DNA of 64,000 nt from Amycolatopsis japonica (GTDB lineage: Bacteria > Actinomycetota > Actinomycetes > Mycobacteriales > Pseudonocardiaceae): the NCBI RefSeq assembly GCF_000732925.1, contig NZ_CP008953.1:6324001-6388000 (forward strand), in the 5' to 3' direction. Made by a program: the position numbers and the translations under genes. This document shows, in pieces, positions 55,422 through 64,000 of the stretch. The notes under the pieces were generated by a model. It searched no databases. It had not been told where the DNA came from and was given only the letters and a program-made list of their open reading frames with translations. Every line of letters starts with the position of its first letter. The first letter of the stretch is position 1.

Positions 55422-56057
55422 TCAGAACAGCAGCGGCAGGAGCGCGTGGCGGCGCTTGAGGACGGCGCCGTACCGCGCGTCGATGCGCATCCACGAATCC
55501 GTCGCGGTCACCCGGACGACGTCGCCGTCGATCGACGAGTCCACGAAGCCCATCCCCGACAACGCGAACAGGCACCGCATCTGGACCTTGATCTCCAGCT
55601 CGTTGCCCGAAACGGTGAGCACCGCCTGGTCCATCAGCGACGCCGGCGGCGTGCCGTGCGGGCCCACGTTGTCGCGCGCGAGGGTGACCCCGCGATCGGC
55701 CAGCTCCGAGATCACCGTCGCCGGCAGTTCGTCCACCAGCTGCCAGCGGCCCGGAGCGGGCAGCTCGGAATGCCACATCAGGTCGCGGGCGGGGCCCGGA
55801 TCCATCCGCTCGCCACCGGCGACGGTCAGCGCGGCGAGCAGCTCGTTCCCGGACACGGTGATGTCCGACGGCGTGATGTCACCGGCGACGGCCCTGGTGG
55901 CCAGGACCTCGAACGGCGTCGCGCACCACGCCTCGACGACACCGTCACCGCGCTGCCGCAACCGCACCAGCGTGTTCTGGTCGAGCCGGACCGCCCTGGC
56001 CACGAACGCGCCGAGCGTTTCGCGGTCGCCCGCGTCCGGGATGACGAGCTCAGGCAT
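55422..56057 (-). CDS. Conserved hypothetical protein (Rv2474c-like position)
   Basis: 211 residues. PELVIPDAGDRETLGAFVARAVRLDQNTLVRLRQRGDGVVEAWCATPFEVLATRAV at the start, ending in SWMRIDARYGAVLKRRHALLPLLF. No domain recognised. The start overlaps the end of the thioesterase gene by 8 nt, so both belong to the NAD-GDH operon. In M. tuberculosis, as I recall, a hypothetical gene of like size (Rv2474c) holds the same place. Confidence 0.75.
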   Translation of the reverse strand: MPELVIPDAGDRETLGAFVARAVRLDQNTLVRLRQRGDGVVEAWCATPFEVLATRAVAGDITPSDITVSGNELLAALTVAGGERMDPGPARDLMWHSELPAPGRWQLVDELPATVISELADRGVTLARDNVGPHGTPPASLMDQAVLTVSGNELEIKVQMRCLFALSGMGFVDSSIDGDVVRVTATDSWMRIDARYGAVLKRRHALLPLLF

Positions 56058-56469
56058 CCGCGAACCCCTTCTCCAGGAAGGCACGTTCGTCCTCGGTCAG
56101 CCGGCGGGGCCGCTCGGACGCGGTGTCGAACGGCGCGAGCACCGTCTCGGCGGTGACCGCGACCTTGTCGGCCTCGGCGGGCCCGGAATGCACCCGGTAG
56201 CCGAGGGTGAAGCTGGCGTGCTTCAAGTCCTTCAACGAGATCTCCACCCGGATGTCCTGATCGGACACCACGATCGGCGAACGGTAATGGACGGCCAGCT
56301 TCACCACCACGATGCCCTTGGGCAGTTCGGTGAGCCCGGCGCGGACTGCGTCCCCGAACAACAGCGGGATCCGCGCCTCTTCGAGCAGGGTCACCATGTT
56401 CGCGTGGTTGACGTGCCCGTAGACGTCCATATCCGACCAGCGCGGCCGGATCAGGGAAATGTAGCTCAC
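56050..56469 (-). CDS. Acyl-CoA thioesterase (hotdog fold)
   Basis: 139 residues. 4HBT-type hotdog: RPRWSDMDVYGHVNHANMVTLLEEAR is the active-site stretch (Asp in DMDVYGHVNH), then KGIVVVKLAVHYRSPIVVSDQDIRVEI. It splits acyl-CoA thioesters. GTG start shares one base with the NAD-GDH stop (TAGTG), so it is translated by re-initiation. From memory this is the Rv2475c position. Confidence 0.85.
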   Translation of the reverse strand: MSYISLIRPRWSDMDVYGHVNHANMVTLLEEARIPLLFGDAVRAGLTELPKGIVVVKLAVHYRSPIVVSDQDIRVEISLKDLKHASFTLGYRVHSGPAEADKVAVTAETVLAPFDTASERPRRLTEDERAFLEKGFADA

Positions 56470-59400
56470 TACCTCACCGTGCTCCGGATCTGCCTCGCCG
56501 CCACCGACAGCGTCGCCAGGTCGAGCTTGCCGAACTGGCTGATCTCGTCCAGCGCGACCCGGGCCCGCTGCAGCCTCGAGGCGTTCGTCTTCTCCCAGTG
56601 GGCGATCTTCTCGTCCGGGTCGGTGCCCGAATCGCTGTGCCGCAAGGCGTCCAGCGTGATCGTCCGCAGGGAACCGTAGACGTCGTCCCGCAGCGCCAGC
56701 CGCGCGAGCGCGTGCCAGCGGTTGCCGCGTTCGAGACCGCTGATCGACGTCAGCATCTTGTCGATGCCGAGGTGGTCGGAAAGCGCGTAGTACAGGCCCG
56801 CCGTCTCCGTCGGGGTGTGCACCGCGTCGATCCCCGCCTGCTGCTCGGCCAGCTCCGCGACGTCGGTGACGTCGAGCAGGCCGTAGGTGTGCAGCAGCAG
56901 CGCCACCCGTCCGGCGAGTTCCGCCGGGACGCCCTTCCCGATCAGCCGCTCGGTGTTCGCGTCCACCGAAGCGCACTCGACACCGCGAAGCAGCTCGTGT
57001 GCCCTCGGGGCCAGCTCGCCGACGACCCGGCCGAACCGGTTGATCTCGGCGAGCGGGGCCAGCGGCTGCGGCCGGTTGGTGAGGAACCAGCGGGCGGCCC
57101 GGTCGAGCAGCCTGCGGGTCTCCAGCATCATCTCGTCGGCGACCTCGGTCGGCACGACGTTGTCCAGCGCGTCGATCTGCGCCCACAGCGAGGGCAGGTC
57201 GTACACGTGGGTGACCACGGCGTACGCGCGGACGGCGTCGGTCGCGGTCGCGTTCATCTCCTCCATCAGGCGGAAGACGTACGAGATCCCGGCGCCGTCG
57301 ACGACCTCGTTGGCCACCATCGTCGTGATGATCTCGCGCTTCAGCGGGTGCTGGAAGATCGCGTCGCCGAAGCGCTCCCGAAGCGGCTTCGGGAAGTACT
57401 CGGGCAGGCGGCGCGAGAACACCTCGGAGTCCGGCAGTTCGCTGGCGAGCAGTTCGTCCTTGAGGTCGAGCTTGACGTGCGCGAGCAGCGTCGCCAGCTC
57501 CGGCGAGGTGAGGCCCTCGCCCGCCTTCTCCAGCGCGCGGAACTCCGCCGAACTCGGCAGCGCTTCGAGCTTGCGGTCGAAGGCGCCCTTCGCGACCAGC
57601 GCCGCGACGAGCCGCTGGTGCACCGAGACCATCGGGCCGGCGTGTGCCCGGCTGACCCCGAGCACCGCGTTCTGCCGATAGTTGTCGGCCAGCACCAGCT
57701 CGCCGACCTCGTCGGTCATCTGCTCCAGCAGTTCGTTGCGCTGCTCGGCGTCCAGCGATCCGGTCGAGACCAGGTGATCCAGCAGGATCTTGATGTTGAC
57801 CTCGTGGTCGGAGCAGTCCACGCCCGCCGAGTTGTCGAGCGCGTCGGTGTTGATCTTGCCGCCCGTGCGGGCGAACTCGATCCGGCCGAGCTGGGTCAGG
57901 CCCAGGTTCCCGCCCTCGCCGACGACCTTGACGCGAAGCTGGTTGCCGTTGACGCGCAGGGCGTCGTTGGCCTTGTCGCCCGCGTCCGCGTGGGTCTCGT
58001 TCTCGGCCTTGACGTAGGTGCCGATGCCGCCGTTCCACAGCAGCTCGACCGGCGCCAGCAGGATCGCCTGCATCAGGTCGTTGGGCGCCAGCTTCGTGAC
58101 GTCCTCGCCGAGGCCGAGCGCCTCGCGGACCTGCGGGCTGACCGGGATCGTCTTCGCCGACCGCGAGTAGATCCCGCCGCCCTCGCTGATCAGCGAGCGG
58201 TCGTAGTCCTCCCACGACGAGCGCGGCAGATCGAACAGCCGACGCCGTTCGGCGAACGACGTCGCCGAATCCGGGTTCGGGTCGAGGAAGATGTGCATGT
58301 GGTTGAAGGCGGCCACGAGGCGGATGTGCTTCGAGAGCAGCATCCCGTTGCCGAAGACGTCACCCATCATGTCGCCGATGCCCACGACGGTGAAGTCCTC
58401 GGTTTGGGTGTCCTTGCCCAGCTCGCGGAAGTTGCGTTTGACGCTCTCCCAAGCGCCCTTCGCGGTGATGCCCATGGCCTTGTGGTCGTAGCCGACCGAG
58501 CCACCGGACGCGAAGGCGTCGCCGAGCCAGAAACCGTAGTTCGCCGAGACCTCGTTCGCGATGTCGGAGAATTTCGCGGTGCCCTTGTCCGCGGCGACCA
58601 CGAGGTAGCTGTCGTCGCCGTCGTGGCGGACCACGCGCGGCGCCGGGACGGTCTTGCCCTCGACGCGGTTGTCGGTCACGTCGAGCAGGCCGGAGATGAA
58701 CATCCGGTAGCAGGCGATGCCCTCGTTCAGCTGGGCGTCGCGGTCCAGGCCGGGGTCGCCCGTGGCCGTCGGCGGACGCTTCACGACGAAGCCGCCCTTC
58801 GCGCCGACAGGCACGATGACCGCGTTCTTGACCGCCTGCGCCTTGACCAGGCCGAGGATCTCCGTGCGGAAGTCCTCCCGGCGGTCGGACCACCGCAGGC
58901 CACCGCGCGCGACGTCGCCGAAGCGCAGGTGCACACCCTCGATCCGGGGCGAATACACGAAGATCTCGTATTTCGGCCGCGGCTCGGGCAGCTCGGGCAC
59001 CGCGCTCGGGTCGAGCTTGAGCGCCAGGTACTGGCGGGAGTTCCCGTCCCCGTCGGTGACGTGGTAGTTCGTCCGCAGCGTGGCGAGGATGACCGACATC
59101 AGCCGTCGCAGGATCCGGTCCTCGTCGAGGCTCGTCACCTCGTCGACCAGTTTGCCGATCTCGGTGGTGAGCTGATCGGCCTGCGACGCGCGGGCCTCGT
59201 CGCCGAGCGCGAGGTCGAAGCGGGTCTCGAACAGCCGCACCAGCGCGGTCGCGATGTCGGTGTGCGCGAGGACGGTGTTCTCGATGTACTCCTGCGAGAA
59301 CGGGATCTTCGTCTGGCGCAGGTACCGCGAATAGGCCCGCAGGATGGCCGCCTGGCGCCAGGTGAGCCCGGCGCGCAGGACGAGACCGTTGAAGCCGTCG

Positions 59401-61442
59401 ACCTCGCAGTCGCCGCGCCAGGCGGCGTGGAAGGCGTCCTGGAAGCGGGTGCGGAGATCGCTGTCCGCGTGGTCGAGGACCTGCGGGTCGATCCGCAGGC
59501 CGAAGTCGTAGATCCAGGACCGGCCGCCGTCCTCGCGGCGCAGTTCGTACGGCCGCTCGTCGACGACCTCGACACCCATCCGCTGCAGGACCGGGAGCAC
59601 CTGGGACAGGGTGACGCCCTCTCCGCGCAGGTACAGCTTGAAGCGCCGCTCCCCCGCCTCGGCGTCGGCCGGCAGGTAGAACGACATCGACAGGTCGCCC
59701 TCGTCGGTCAGCGACTCCAGGGCGCGGAGGTCCGCCAGCGCTTCGAGCGCGGTGAAGTCCTCCTTGTAGCCCTCGGGGAACACCGCGGCGAACCGCTGCC
59801 CCTGTTCGCCCGCGGACTCCTCGACCAGCAGGCCGATCGCGACGCCACTGTCCCCGGCGCGCTCGCGGCGCTCGGCGAGGATCGCCTCGACCATCCGGTC
59901 GTCCCAGCTGCGAACGGCTTCGTTGAGCCGTTCCTGGATGCGCAGGGTGTCCGGCTCGGAGCGCTGCGACGGATCGGTGTGCACGATGAAGTGCACCTGC
60001 GCGAGCACGGTCTCGCCGATGCGCGCGCTGTATTCCAGTTGCGTGCCTTCGAGTTCTTCGAGCAGGACCTCCTGCATCGCGAGCCGCGAACGGGTCGTGT
60101 AGCGGTCGCGCGGGAGGTACACGAGGCACGAGTAGAAACGGCCGTACGGGTCGCGGCGCAGGAACAGGCGCAGCCGTCTGCGATCCGAAAGCGTGATCGC
60201 GCCCGTCGTCGTCGAGTACAGCGAGTCGGTGTCGGCCGAGAACAGGTCCGCGCGCGGCCAGTTCTGCAGGACTTCGAGCATCCGCTGGCCGGAAAAGGAT
60301 TCCATCGGGAAGCCCGCGCGGTGGATGACCTCGCGGACGCGGTTGCAGACCACCGGGATGTCGAGCACGTTCTCGTGCAGCGCGGTGGTGGTGAACATGC
60401 CGAGGAACCGGTGCTCGCCGGTGACGTTCCCGTTGTCGTCGAACGTTTTCACGCCGACGTAGTACGGATACACCGGGCGGTGCACGGTGGACGGCGCGCT
60501 CGCCTGGGTCAGCACCAGCAGCGTCGGCGCGAGCGCGGAGGCCGCGGTGTCCGGCCCGGCGGTGAGGCTGCGCGCGGCCAGGCTGTCCTGGCGCAGCACG
60601 CCCAGGCCGGTGGCGAGGACCGCGCGCAGGGCGGGCTCGTCGCTGTCCGGGTGCGGGTTGTCGATCAGCTCGTAACGGCGGTAGCCCAGGAAGGTGAAGT
60701 GGCCCTCGGCCAGCCAGCGCAGCAGCCGGGCGCCTTCCGCGACCTCGTGCCCGGGCAGCCGCGGCGGGTTCCCGTCCAGCTCGTCGGCGAGACGGCGCGC
60801 CGTCTCCGTCATCTTGTCGGTGTCCTCGACGACCTCGCGGACGTCACCCAGCACCGACGACAGCCGGTTGTCCAGCTCGCGGGCCCGGTTCGGGTCCGTG
60901 ACCAGGTCGATCTCGATGTACATCCACGACTCGGCCGCCGAATTCGCCGGCGGCTCAGCCGGGTCGGCGTCCGGGTGGACCTCCAGCAGCTCGCCGGTCA
61001 GATCCCGGCTCACCACGACGATCGGGTGCACGATGCGCTGCACCTGCACCCCGTCCCGCGCGAACTCGGCCGCGACGGAATCCACCAGGTACGGCATGTC
61101 GTCCGTGACGACCTGCACAACGGTGGCCTCACGCGTCCAGCCGTCTTCGGGGCCCGTCGGGTTCAGCAACCGCACCGCGGGACGGCCGGGCATCCGGTCC
61201 TTCGCGAGCTGCAGATGCGAGCGGACGGCGCCGACGAGGTCGACCGGGTCGTCACCGAGAATCTCTTCGGCCGGGATGTGCCGGTAGTAAAGGCGGATCA
61301 GGTCGCCGATCTCCGGGGCGTACGCCGCGGCGGCGTCGATCAGGTCGTCCCGGATCTGCTCCGGGTTCGCCGACCGGCGCCGGGCGCCATCCTCGGTGCC
61401 GACATCTTTTCCGGGCAGGGACGAGACTCCCGTCGAGCTCAT
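56469..61442 (-). CDS. gdh: NAD-specific glutamate dehydrogenase, large (about 180 kDa) type
   Basis: 1657 residues, normal for the L-GDH family of actinomycetes. The N-terminal ~700 residues hold the ACT-like regulatory segments (YLVDSVAAEFARDGVQVQRIVHPIVVV); the catalytic part follows with RWSDRREDFRTEILGLVKAQAVKNAVIVPVGAKGGFVVK (substrate Lys region) and GDMMGDVFGNGMLLS; a long C-terminal helical part follows. Oxidises glutamate to 2-oxoglutarate and ammonium. ATG 61442 chosen (SSTGVSSLPGKD). First gene of an operon with the thioesterase and the hypothetical gene. Confidence 0.93.
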   Translation of the reverse strand: MSSTGVSSLPGKDVGTEDGARRRSANPEQIRDDLIDAAAAYAPEIGDLIRLYYRHIPAEEILGDDPVDLVGAVRSHLQLAKDRMPGRPAVRLLNPTGPEDGWTREATVVQVVTDDMPYLVDSVAAEFARDGVQVQRIVHPIVVVSRDLTGELLEVHPDADPAEPPANSAAESWMYIEIDLVTDPNRARELDNRLSSVLGDVREVVEDTDKMTETARRLADELDGNPPRLPGHEVAEGARLLRWLAEGHFTFLGYRRYELIDNPHPDSDEPALRAVLATGLGVLRQDSLAARSLTAGPDTAASALAPTLLVLTQASAPSTVHRPVYPYYVGVKTFDDNGNVTGEHRFLGMFTTTALHENVLDIPVVCNRVREVIHRAGFPMESFSGQRMLEVLQNWPRADLFSADTDSLYSTTTGAITLSDRRRLRLFLRRDPYGRFYSCLVYLPRDRYTTRSRLAMQEVLLEELEGTQLEYSARIGETVLAQVHFIVHTDPSQRSEPDTLRIQERLNEAVRSWDDRMVEAILAERRERAGDSGVAIGLLVEESAGEQGQRFAAVFPEGYKEDFTALEALADLRALESLTDEGDLSMSFYLPADAEAGERRFKLYLRGEGVTLSQVLPVLQRMGVEVVDERPYELRREDGGRSWIYDFGLRIDPQVLDHADSDLRTRFQDAFHAAWRGDCEVDGFNGLVLRAGLTWRQAAILRAYSRYLRQTKIPFSQEYIENTVLAHTDIATALVRLFETRFDLALGDEARASQADQLTTEIGKLVDEVTSLDEDRILRRLMSVILATLRTNYHVTDGDGNSRQYLALKLDPSAVPELPEPRPKYEIFVYSPRIEGVHLRFGDVARGGLRWSDRREDFRTEILGLVKAQAVKNAVIVPVGAKGGFVVKRPPTATGDPGLDRDAQLNEGIACYRMFISGLLDVTDNRVEGKTVPAPRVVRHDGDDSYLVVAADKGTAKFSDIANEVSANYGFWLGDAFASGGSVGYDHKAMGITAKGAWESVKRNFRELGKDTQTEDFTVVGIGDMMGDVFGNGMLLSKHIRLVAAFNHMHIFLDPNPDSATSFAERRRLFDLPRSSWEDYDRSLISEGGGIYSRSAKTIPVSPQVREALGLGEDVTKLAPNDLMQAILLAPVELLWNGGIGTYVKAENETHADAGDKANDALRVNGNQLRVKVVGEGGNLGLTQLGRIEFARTGGKINTDALDNSAGVDCSDHEVNIKILLDHLVSTGSLDAEQRNELLEQMTDEVGELVLADNYRQNAVLGVSRAHAGPMVSVHQRLVAALVAKGAFDRKLEALPSSAEFRALEKAGEGLTSPELATLLAHVKLDLKDELLASELPDSEVFSRRLPEYFPKPLRERFGDAIFQHPLKREIITTMVANEVVDGAGISYVFRLMEEMNATATDAVRAYAVVTHVYDLPSLWAQIDALDNVVPTEVADEMMLETRRLLDRAARWFLTNRPQPLAPLAEINRFGRVVGELAPRAHELLRGVECASVDANTERLIGKGVPAELAGRVALLLHTYGLLDVTDVAELAEQQAGIDAVHTPTETAGLYYALSDHLGIDKMLTSISGLERGNRWHALARLALRDDVYGSLRTITLDALRHSDSGTDPDEKIAHWEKTNASRLQRARVALDEISQFGKLDLATLSVAARQIRSTVR

Positions 61443-61457
61443 TTGAGGCAACTCTCC

Positions 61458-61463
61458 ACTGTA
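61458..61463 (-). promoter_or_regulatory. Possible -10 element of the NAD-GDH operon
   Basis: TACAGT on the minus strand, 16 nt before the ATG, fits TAnnnT. No convincing -35. The 61443-61782 spacer holds no gene that I can support, only this element and the terminator of the gene to the right. Confidence 0.35.
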
Positions 61464-61743
61464 GCGAGATTGACACCGCGACCGGCACGACTCTGTACAG
61501 GCCCAGACCCAACCTACAGCTCCGGACAGTCGGCTCCACAAGGCCGGGTCCTTCGCGCCCGTCGAAGATTTCCCTGCTCAGATACCGGAATCGCCGTGAT
61601 CGGTTCAGCTACTCGCCGGTCACATCGGCGGTCTGTCCGGACCCTCCCACGCCTCGCCGCACCGGGGTGACCAGCACCCATTGCCGCGCGATGCCCCGAC
61701 GGGCGACCTGAGCGGGTCAGCTGAATCGTTCAAGCCGAGCGCG

Positions 61744-61760
61744 GCTCCCACCGAGGGAGC
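61744..61760 (-). terminator. Possible terminator of the TPR-like gene
   Basis: GCTCCC (61744-61749) pairs with GGGAGC (61755-61760) around a 5-nt loop, 22 nt past the stop of the gene at 61783. Short and without T-tract. Confidence 0.4.
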
Positions 61761-61782
61761 AAGGGACCTTTGCTACCGCGGG

Positions 61783-64000
61783 TCAGTCGCTCCCGTTGGC
61801 GCGGTGCCGGTCGTGACCGTTGACCGGACGCTTTCCCGAGTCCTGGGAACCGAGCTGCTTCACGAGCGCGGCAGCGCTGGCGGTGCCCGCCTGGTGCTCG
61901 GCGAGCGCGCGGGCGAGCAGGTCGGCGAGACCGGCGTCCGGCGGCGGTTCCTCCTCCGCGATCGCGCGGGCGTAGCTCTCCGGGAACGGCGTGATCGGCC
62001 GCCAGGAACCGGTGTCGGTCAGCGGGTCCAGCGCGGGCGGCATCCGCAACCGCGGCAGCCACGGATCCGCGACCTCTTCCTTGGCGGCCGGACGAGCGCT
62101 TTCCTGAGTCTGCGAAGGCGCGGGATCTTCCCGCGGTGGCGGGGCGAGCGGGACGGCGGGCTCGCGGTACTCGACCGGAGGCTGTTCCCGGCGGGTCTCG
62201 GCGCGTTCTTCGGCGACGGGTTCGGGGTGCACGGGATCCGCGGCGGCGTCCGCACGACGACGTCCGCCGCCGTGTCCACCGGCGCTCGAGATCCCGAGCC
62301 GGTCCAGCACCGATTTCGCCGCCACGGAACCGTGTTCGGCGTCGTGCCGGGTCTTGCGCGAGACGGGCGCCGACGACCGGCGGGCCCGCTCTTCGGCCGC
62401 CCATTCGTCGCTCTCCCACAACGGGGCGGCGGTGCCGGGCGGACGCGGCGGCGTGGCCTCCGCCGCCATCCGCGGCCGGGGCTCGGCGGCGGGCTCGGGT
62501 GCGAGAAGCAGTTCCGGGACCACGGGTTCCGAGGCCACCACGGGCACCGGCTCCTCGGTCCGGGCGGGCGCTTCGGCTTCGGCCCGCCACCGTGCGGCCG
62601 GAGCCGGGGTTTCGGGTCGAGCGACCACGGGTTCGGCAACGGTCTCACGCGCCGCGGGTGTTTCCGGACGACGACGGCGCCCAGGCTCCGGCTCGGGACG
62701 CGACACCGGCGCGGGTTCCGGTTTCGGCGGCGGCATCAGTTTCGGCGCGGCGGGTTCGGCCTTGGGCTCGAACCTGATCGACGGCTTGGCCTTCTTCGGC
62801 ACCCGACGACGCCAGTCGCTGTCGGACTCCGCCACATCTCGTGTGGGCTCCGGACGGGACGGCGGCTTCAACACCGGTGCTTCGCTCTTTTCGGCGACCG
62901 GCGCCGCGGGCCGCTCCGCCGGACGCGGTGGCTCGGCAGGAGGCGCAGGCTCGGCGGGACGCACAGGCTCCGCGGGACGCGAAGACACAGCCGCGCGCGC
63001 AGGCTCGACCGGCGCCTGCCGCACCGGCGCGGGCTCCGGCTGCCTGCTCTGCCGCACGGGCTGCGGCTCACGACGAACCGGCGGCTCGGCCGCAGCCCGC
63101 TTTGGCGGTGCTACGTCGATCGGCGGGATCACCGCGGTCACCTCGGCCGGTTCCGGCGCCGGAACGGCCGCCGGCGTGGACGCCGCCGCGGCCGACCGCG
63201 CGGCGACGGCCCGCAAGACGTCGTCGAGGTCGACAGCGGCGTTCTCGGCCGAGCCGAACTCGCCGACCAGGACGTTGCACGCCTGCCTGCGCGCGCGGGC
63301 GTGCAGATGCTCGGCGGCCCGCGAACGGTGCAGGCAACCGATGGCCTCTTCGGCCCGGCCCAGCCGTTCCTCGATCTGCGCGAGCTCCAGCCACAGCCGT
63401 GCCGTGACGGCGTGCAGGTTGTGGTCGCCGGTCCCGGCGACCGCCTCACGGACGAGCATTCCGGCGGCCTCGCCGGATCCCGCGGGCAGCAGGACGCGGG
63501 TGGCCACCGCCAGCCGCAGCCAGGCGGCAGGCGCGATCCCCGCGGCCCGGACGGGGGCGTCGAGGATCGGCTGCGCGACCTCCAGCGCCATCTCCGTGTC
63601 GCCCCGGTCCAGCAACGTGCAGACGAGTTGCAGGATCAGCCTGATCCGGACGAGACCGCCGTCGTCGTCCGGGTTTCCGAGCTTTTCGAGCATGCCCAGC
63701 CCGGTCCGCGCGGCATCGGCGGCCGCCGTCAGGTCTCCGTGCCGACGGCGGTGCGCCGACACCCCGACCCGCAGCATCGCGCGGATCAGCAACTGCGAGT
63801 CCGCCGTCATCGAGCCGTCGCCGAGCACGAGCTTGTCCGCTTCGGCGAGCACCCGGTCCAGTTCCGCCTTCCGGCCGAACTGCGCCAGGCAGCCGACGAG
63901 GTGGCACAACGCCTCGGCCCGGTGCGACGGCGAAACCGCCGGATCCGCCAGCAACGGACGCAACGCGGCCAGCCCCGTCAACGGGATGCCGACGCTGCGC
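61783..64000 (-). CDS. TPR-like protein with long Pro/Ala/Glu-rich tail, 5' truncated
   Basis: The frame is open to the right edge, so the start is outside the window; about 739 residues are visible. The first ~260 residues are helical repeats of TPR/Sel1 type (ALCHLVGCLAQFGRKAELDRVL, LWLELAQIEERLGRAEEAIGCL). The following ~400 residues are low-complexity Pro/Ala/Glu/Arg, then an ordered C-terminus (PDAGLADLLARALAEHQAGTASAAALVKQLG). Common pattern in Pseudonocardiaceae regulators or scaffold proteins, but I do not recognise it. It might be a signalling scaffold; no firm function. Confidence 0.65.
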   Translation of the reverse strand, partial: RSVGIPLTGLAALRPLLADPAVSPSHRAEALCHLVGCLAQFGRKAELDRVLAEADKLVLGDGSMTADSQLLIRAMLRVGVSAHRRRHGDLTAAADAARTGLGMLEKLGNPDDDGGLVRIRLILQLVCTLLDRGDTEMALEVAQPILDAPVRAAGIAPAAWLRLAVATRVLLPAGSGEAAGMLVREAVAGTGDHNLHAVTARLWLELAQIEERLGRAEEAIGCLHRSRAAEHLHARARRQACNVLVGEFGSAENAAVDLDDVLRAVAARSAAAASTPAAVPAPEPAEVTAVIPPIDVAPPKRAAAEPPVRREPQPVRQSRQPEPAPVRQAPVEPARAAVSSRPAEPVRPAEPAPPAEPPRPAERPAAPVAEKSEAPVLKPPSRPEPTRDVAESDSDWRRRVPKKAKPSIRFEPKAEPAAPKLMPPPKPEPAPVSRPEPEPGRRRRPETPAARETVAEPVVARPETPAPAARWRAEAEAPARTEEPVPVVASEPVVPELLLAPEPAAEPRPRMAAEATPPRPPGTAAPLWESDEWAAEERARRSSAPVSRKTRHDAEHGSVAAKSVLDRLGISSAGGHGGGRRRADAAADPVHPEPVAEERAETRREQPPVEYREPAVPLAPPPREDPAPSQTQESARPAAKEEVADPWLPRLRMPPALDPLTDTGSWRPITPFPESYARAIAEEEPPPDAGLADLLARALAEHQAGTASAAALVKQLGSQDSGKRPVNGHDRHRANGSD

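Noticed and set aside
56598-61670. A 1690-codon open frame on the plus strand opposite NAD-GDH
   Set aside because: Same cause: low-complexity translation (runs of Val/Arg/Asp/Gln) opposite a clear, complete dehydrogenase.

Overview
The window is about 64 kb of high-GC actinobacterial chromosome. G/C-biased third codon positions, frequent GTG starts, a mycothiol-type DsbA protein, F420-type luciferase-like enzymes, a very large NAD-glutamate dehydrogenase and many SpoIIE, PP2C and Ser/Thr-kinase proteins all point to a Pseudonocardiaceae-type organism, most likely Amycolatopsis or a close relative. That assignment is inference, since no rRNA is present. I see no phage, integrase, transposase or CRISPR. 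The gene content is largely chromosomal core and regulatory, with notable repeat and regulatory DNA between genes.

Layout. 1-1473: tail of a desaturase/ferredoxin-reductase fusion. 1474-1931: repeat-rich spacer. 1932-8492: sensor kinase plus three membrane glycosyltransferase genes; the first three genes each carry the same triple 11-bp-spaced CACA repeat exactly 60 nt before the ATG. 8537-13268: a phosphoribosyltransferase-like protein, a 21-bp-period palindromic array, PP2C phosphatase, DUF2127 protein, amidohydrolase and MarR. 13412-18434: MFS pump, aldo-keto reductase, M48 protease, SAM methyltransferase. 18574-23443: secreted BNR protein, Ser/Thr kinase, small membrane protein, PfpI protein, topoisomerase IB. 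23426-29813: divergent RsbU-like phosphatase and a 1.5-kaa hybrid kinase with eight HAMP-type repeats. 30025-31492: membrane protein, tRNA-Gly, tRNA-Pro, a second 21-bp-period array, GNAT. 31553-37643: ROK regulator, sulfonate-type ABC transporter, FMN monooxygenase and TauD dioxygenase. 37671-41092: ECF sigma factor, SnoaL-like protein and F420-type oxidoreductase behind a KstR-like box, and a membrane protein.

41181-61442 is a conserved block. Its backbone (Nei2, RpiB, DsbA/Rv2466c-like, PepN, DUF5130, HNH, GlbO, alpha-glucosidase, hypothetical, thioesterase, NAD-GDH) matches, from memory, Mycobacterium tuberculosis Rv2464c-Rv2476c. Into it are placed ComB plus an MBL hydrolase, a 14-copy hexapeptide-repeat protein, MscS and an LVIVD/DUF305 pair. 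A TPR-like gene runs off the right edge.

Three items stand out. (1) The CACA-repeat promoters look like a compact two-component regulon controlling glycosyltransferases, with leaderless transcripts. (2) The GTRVT[A/R/C] repeat protein at 48497-48850 has an 18-residue super-period and fits a left-handed beta-helix. (3) Long near-perfect hairpins, repeatedly built as a 23-bp stem with a 7-nt loop, sit at gene 3' ends in several unrelated sequence families; one family shows compensatory base changes between its three copies.
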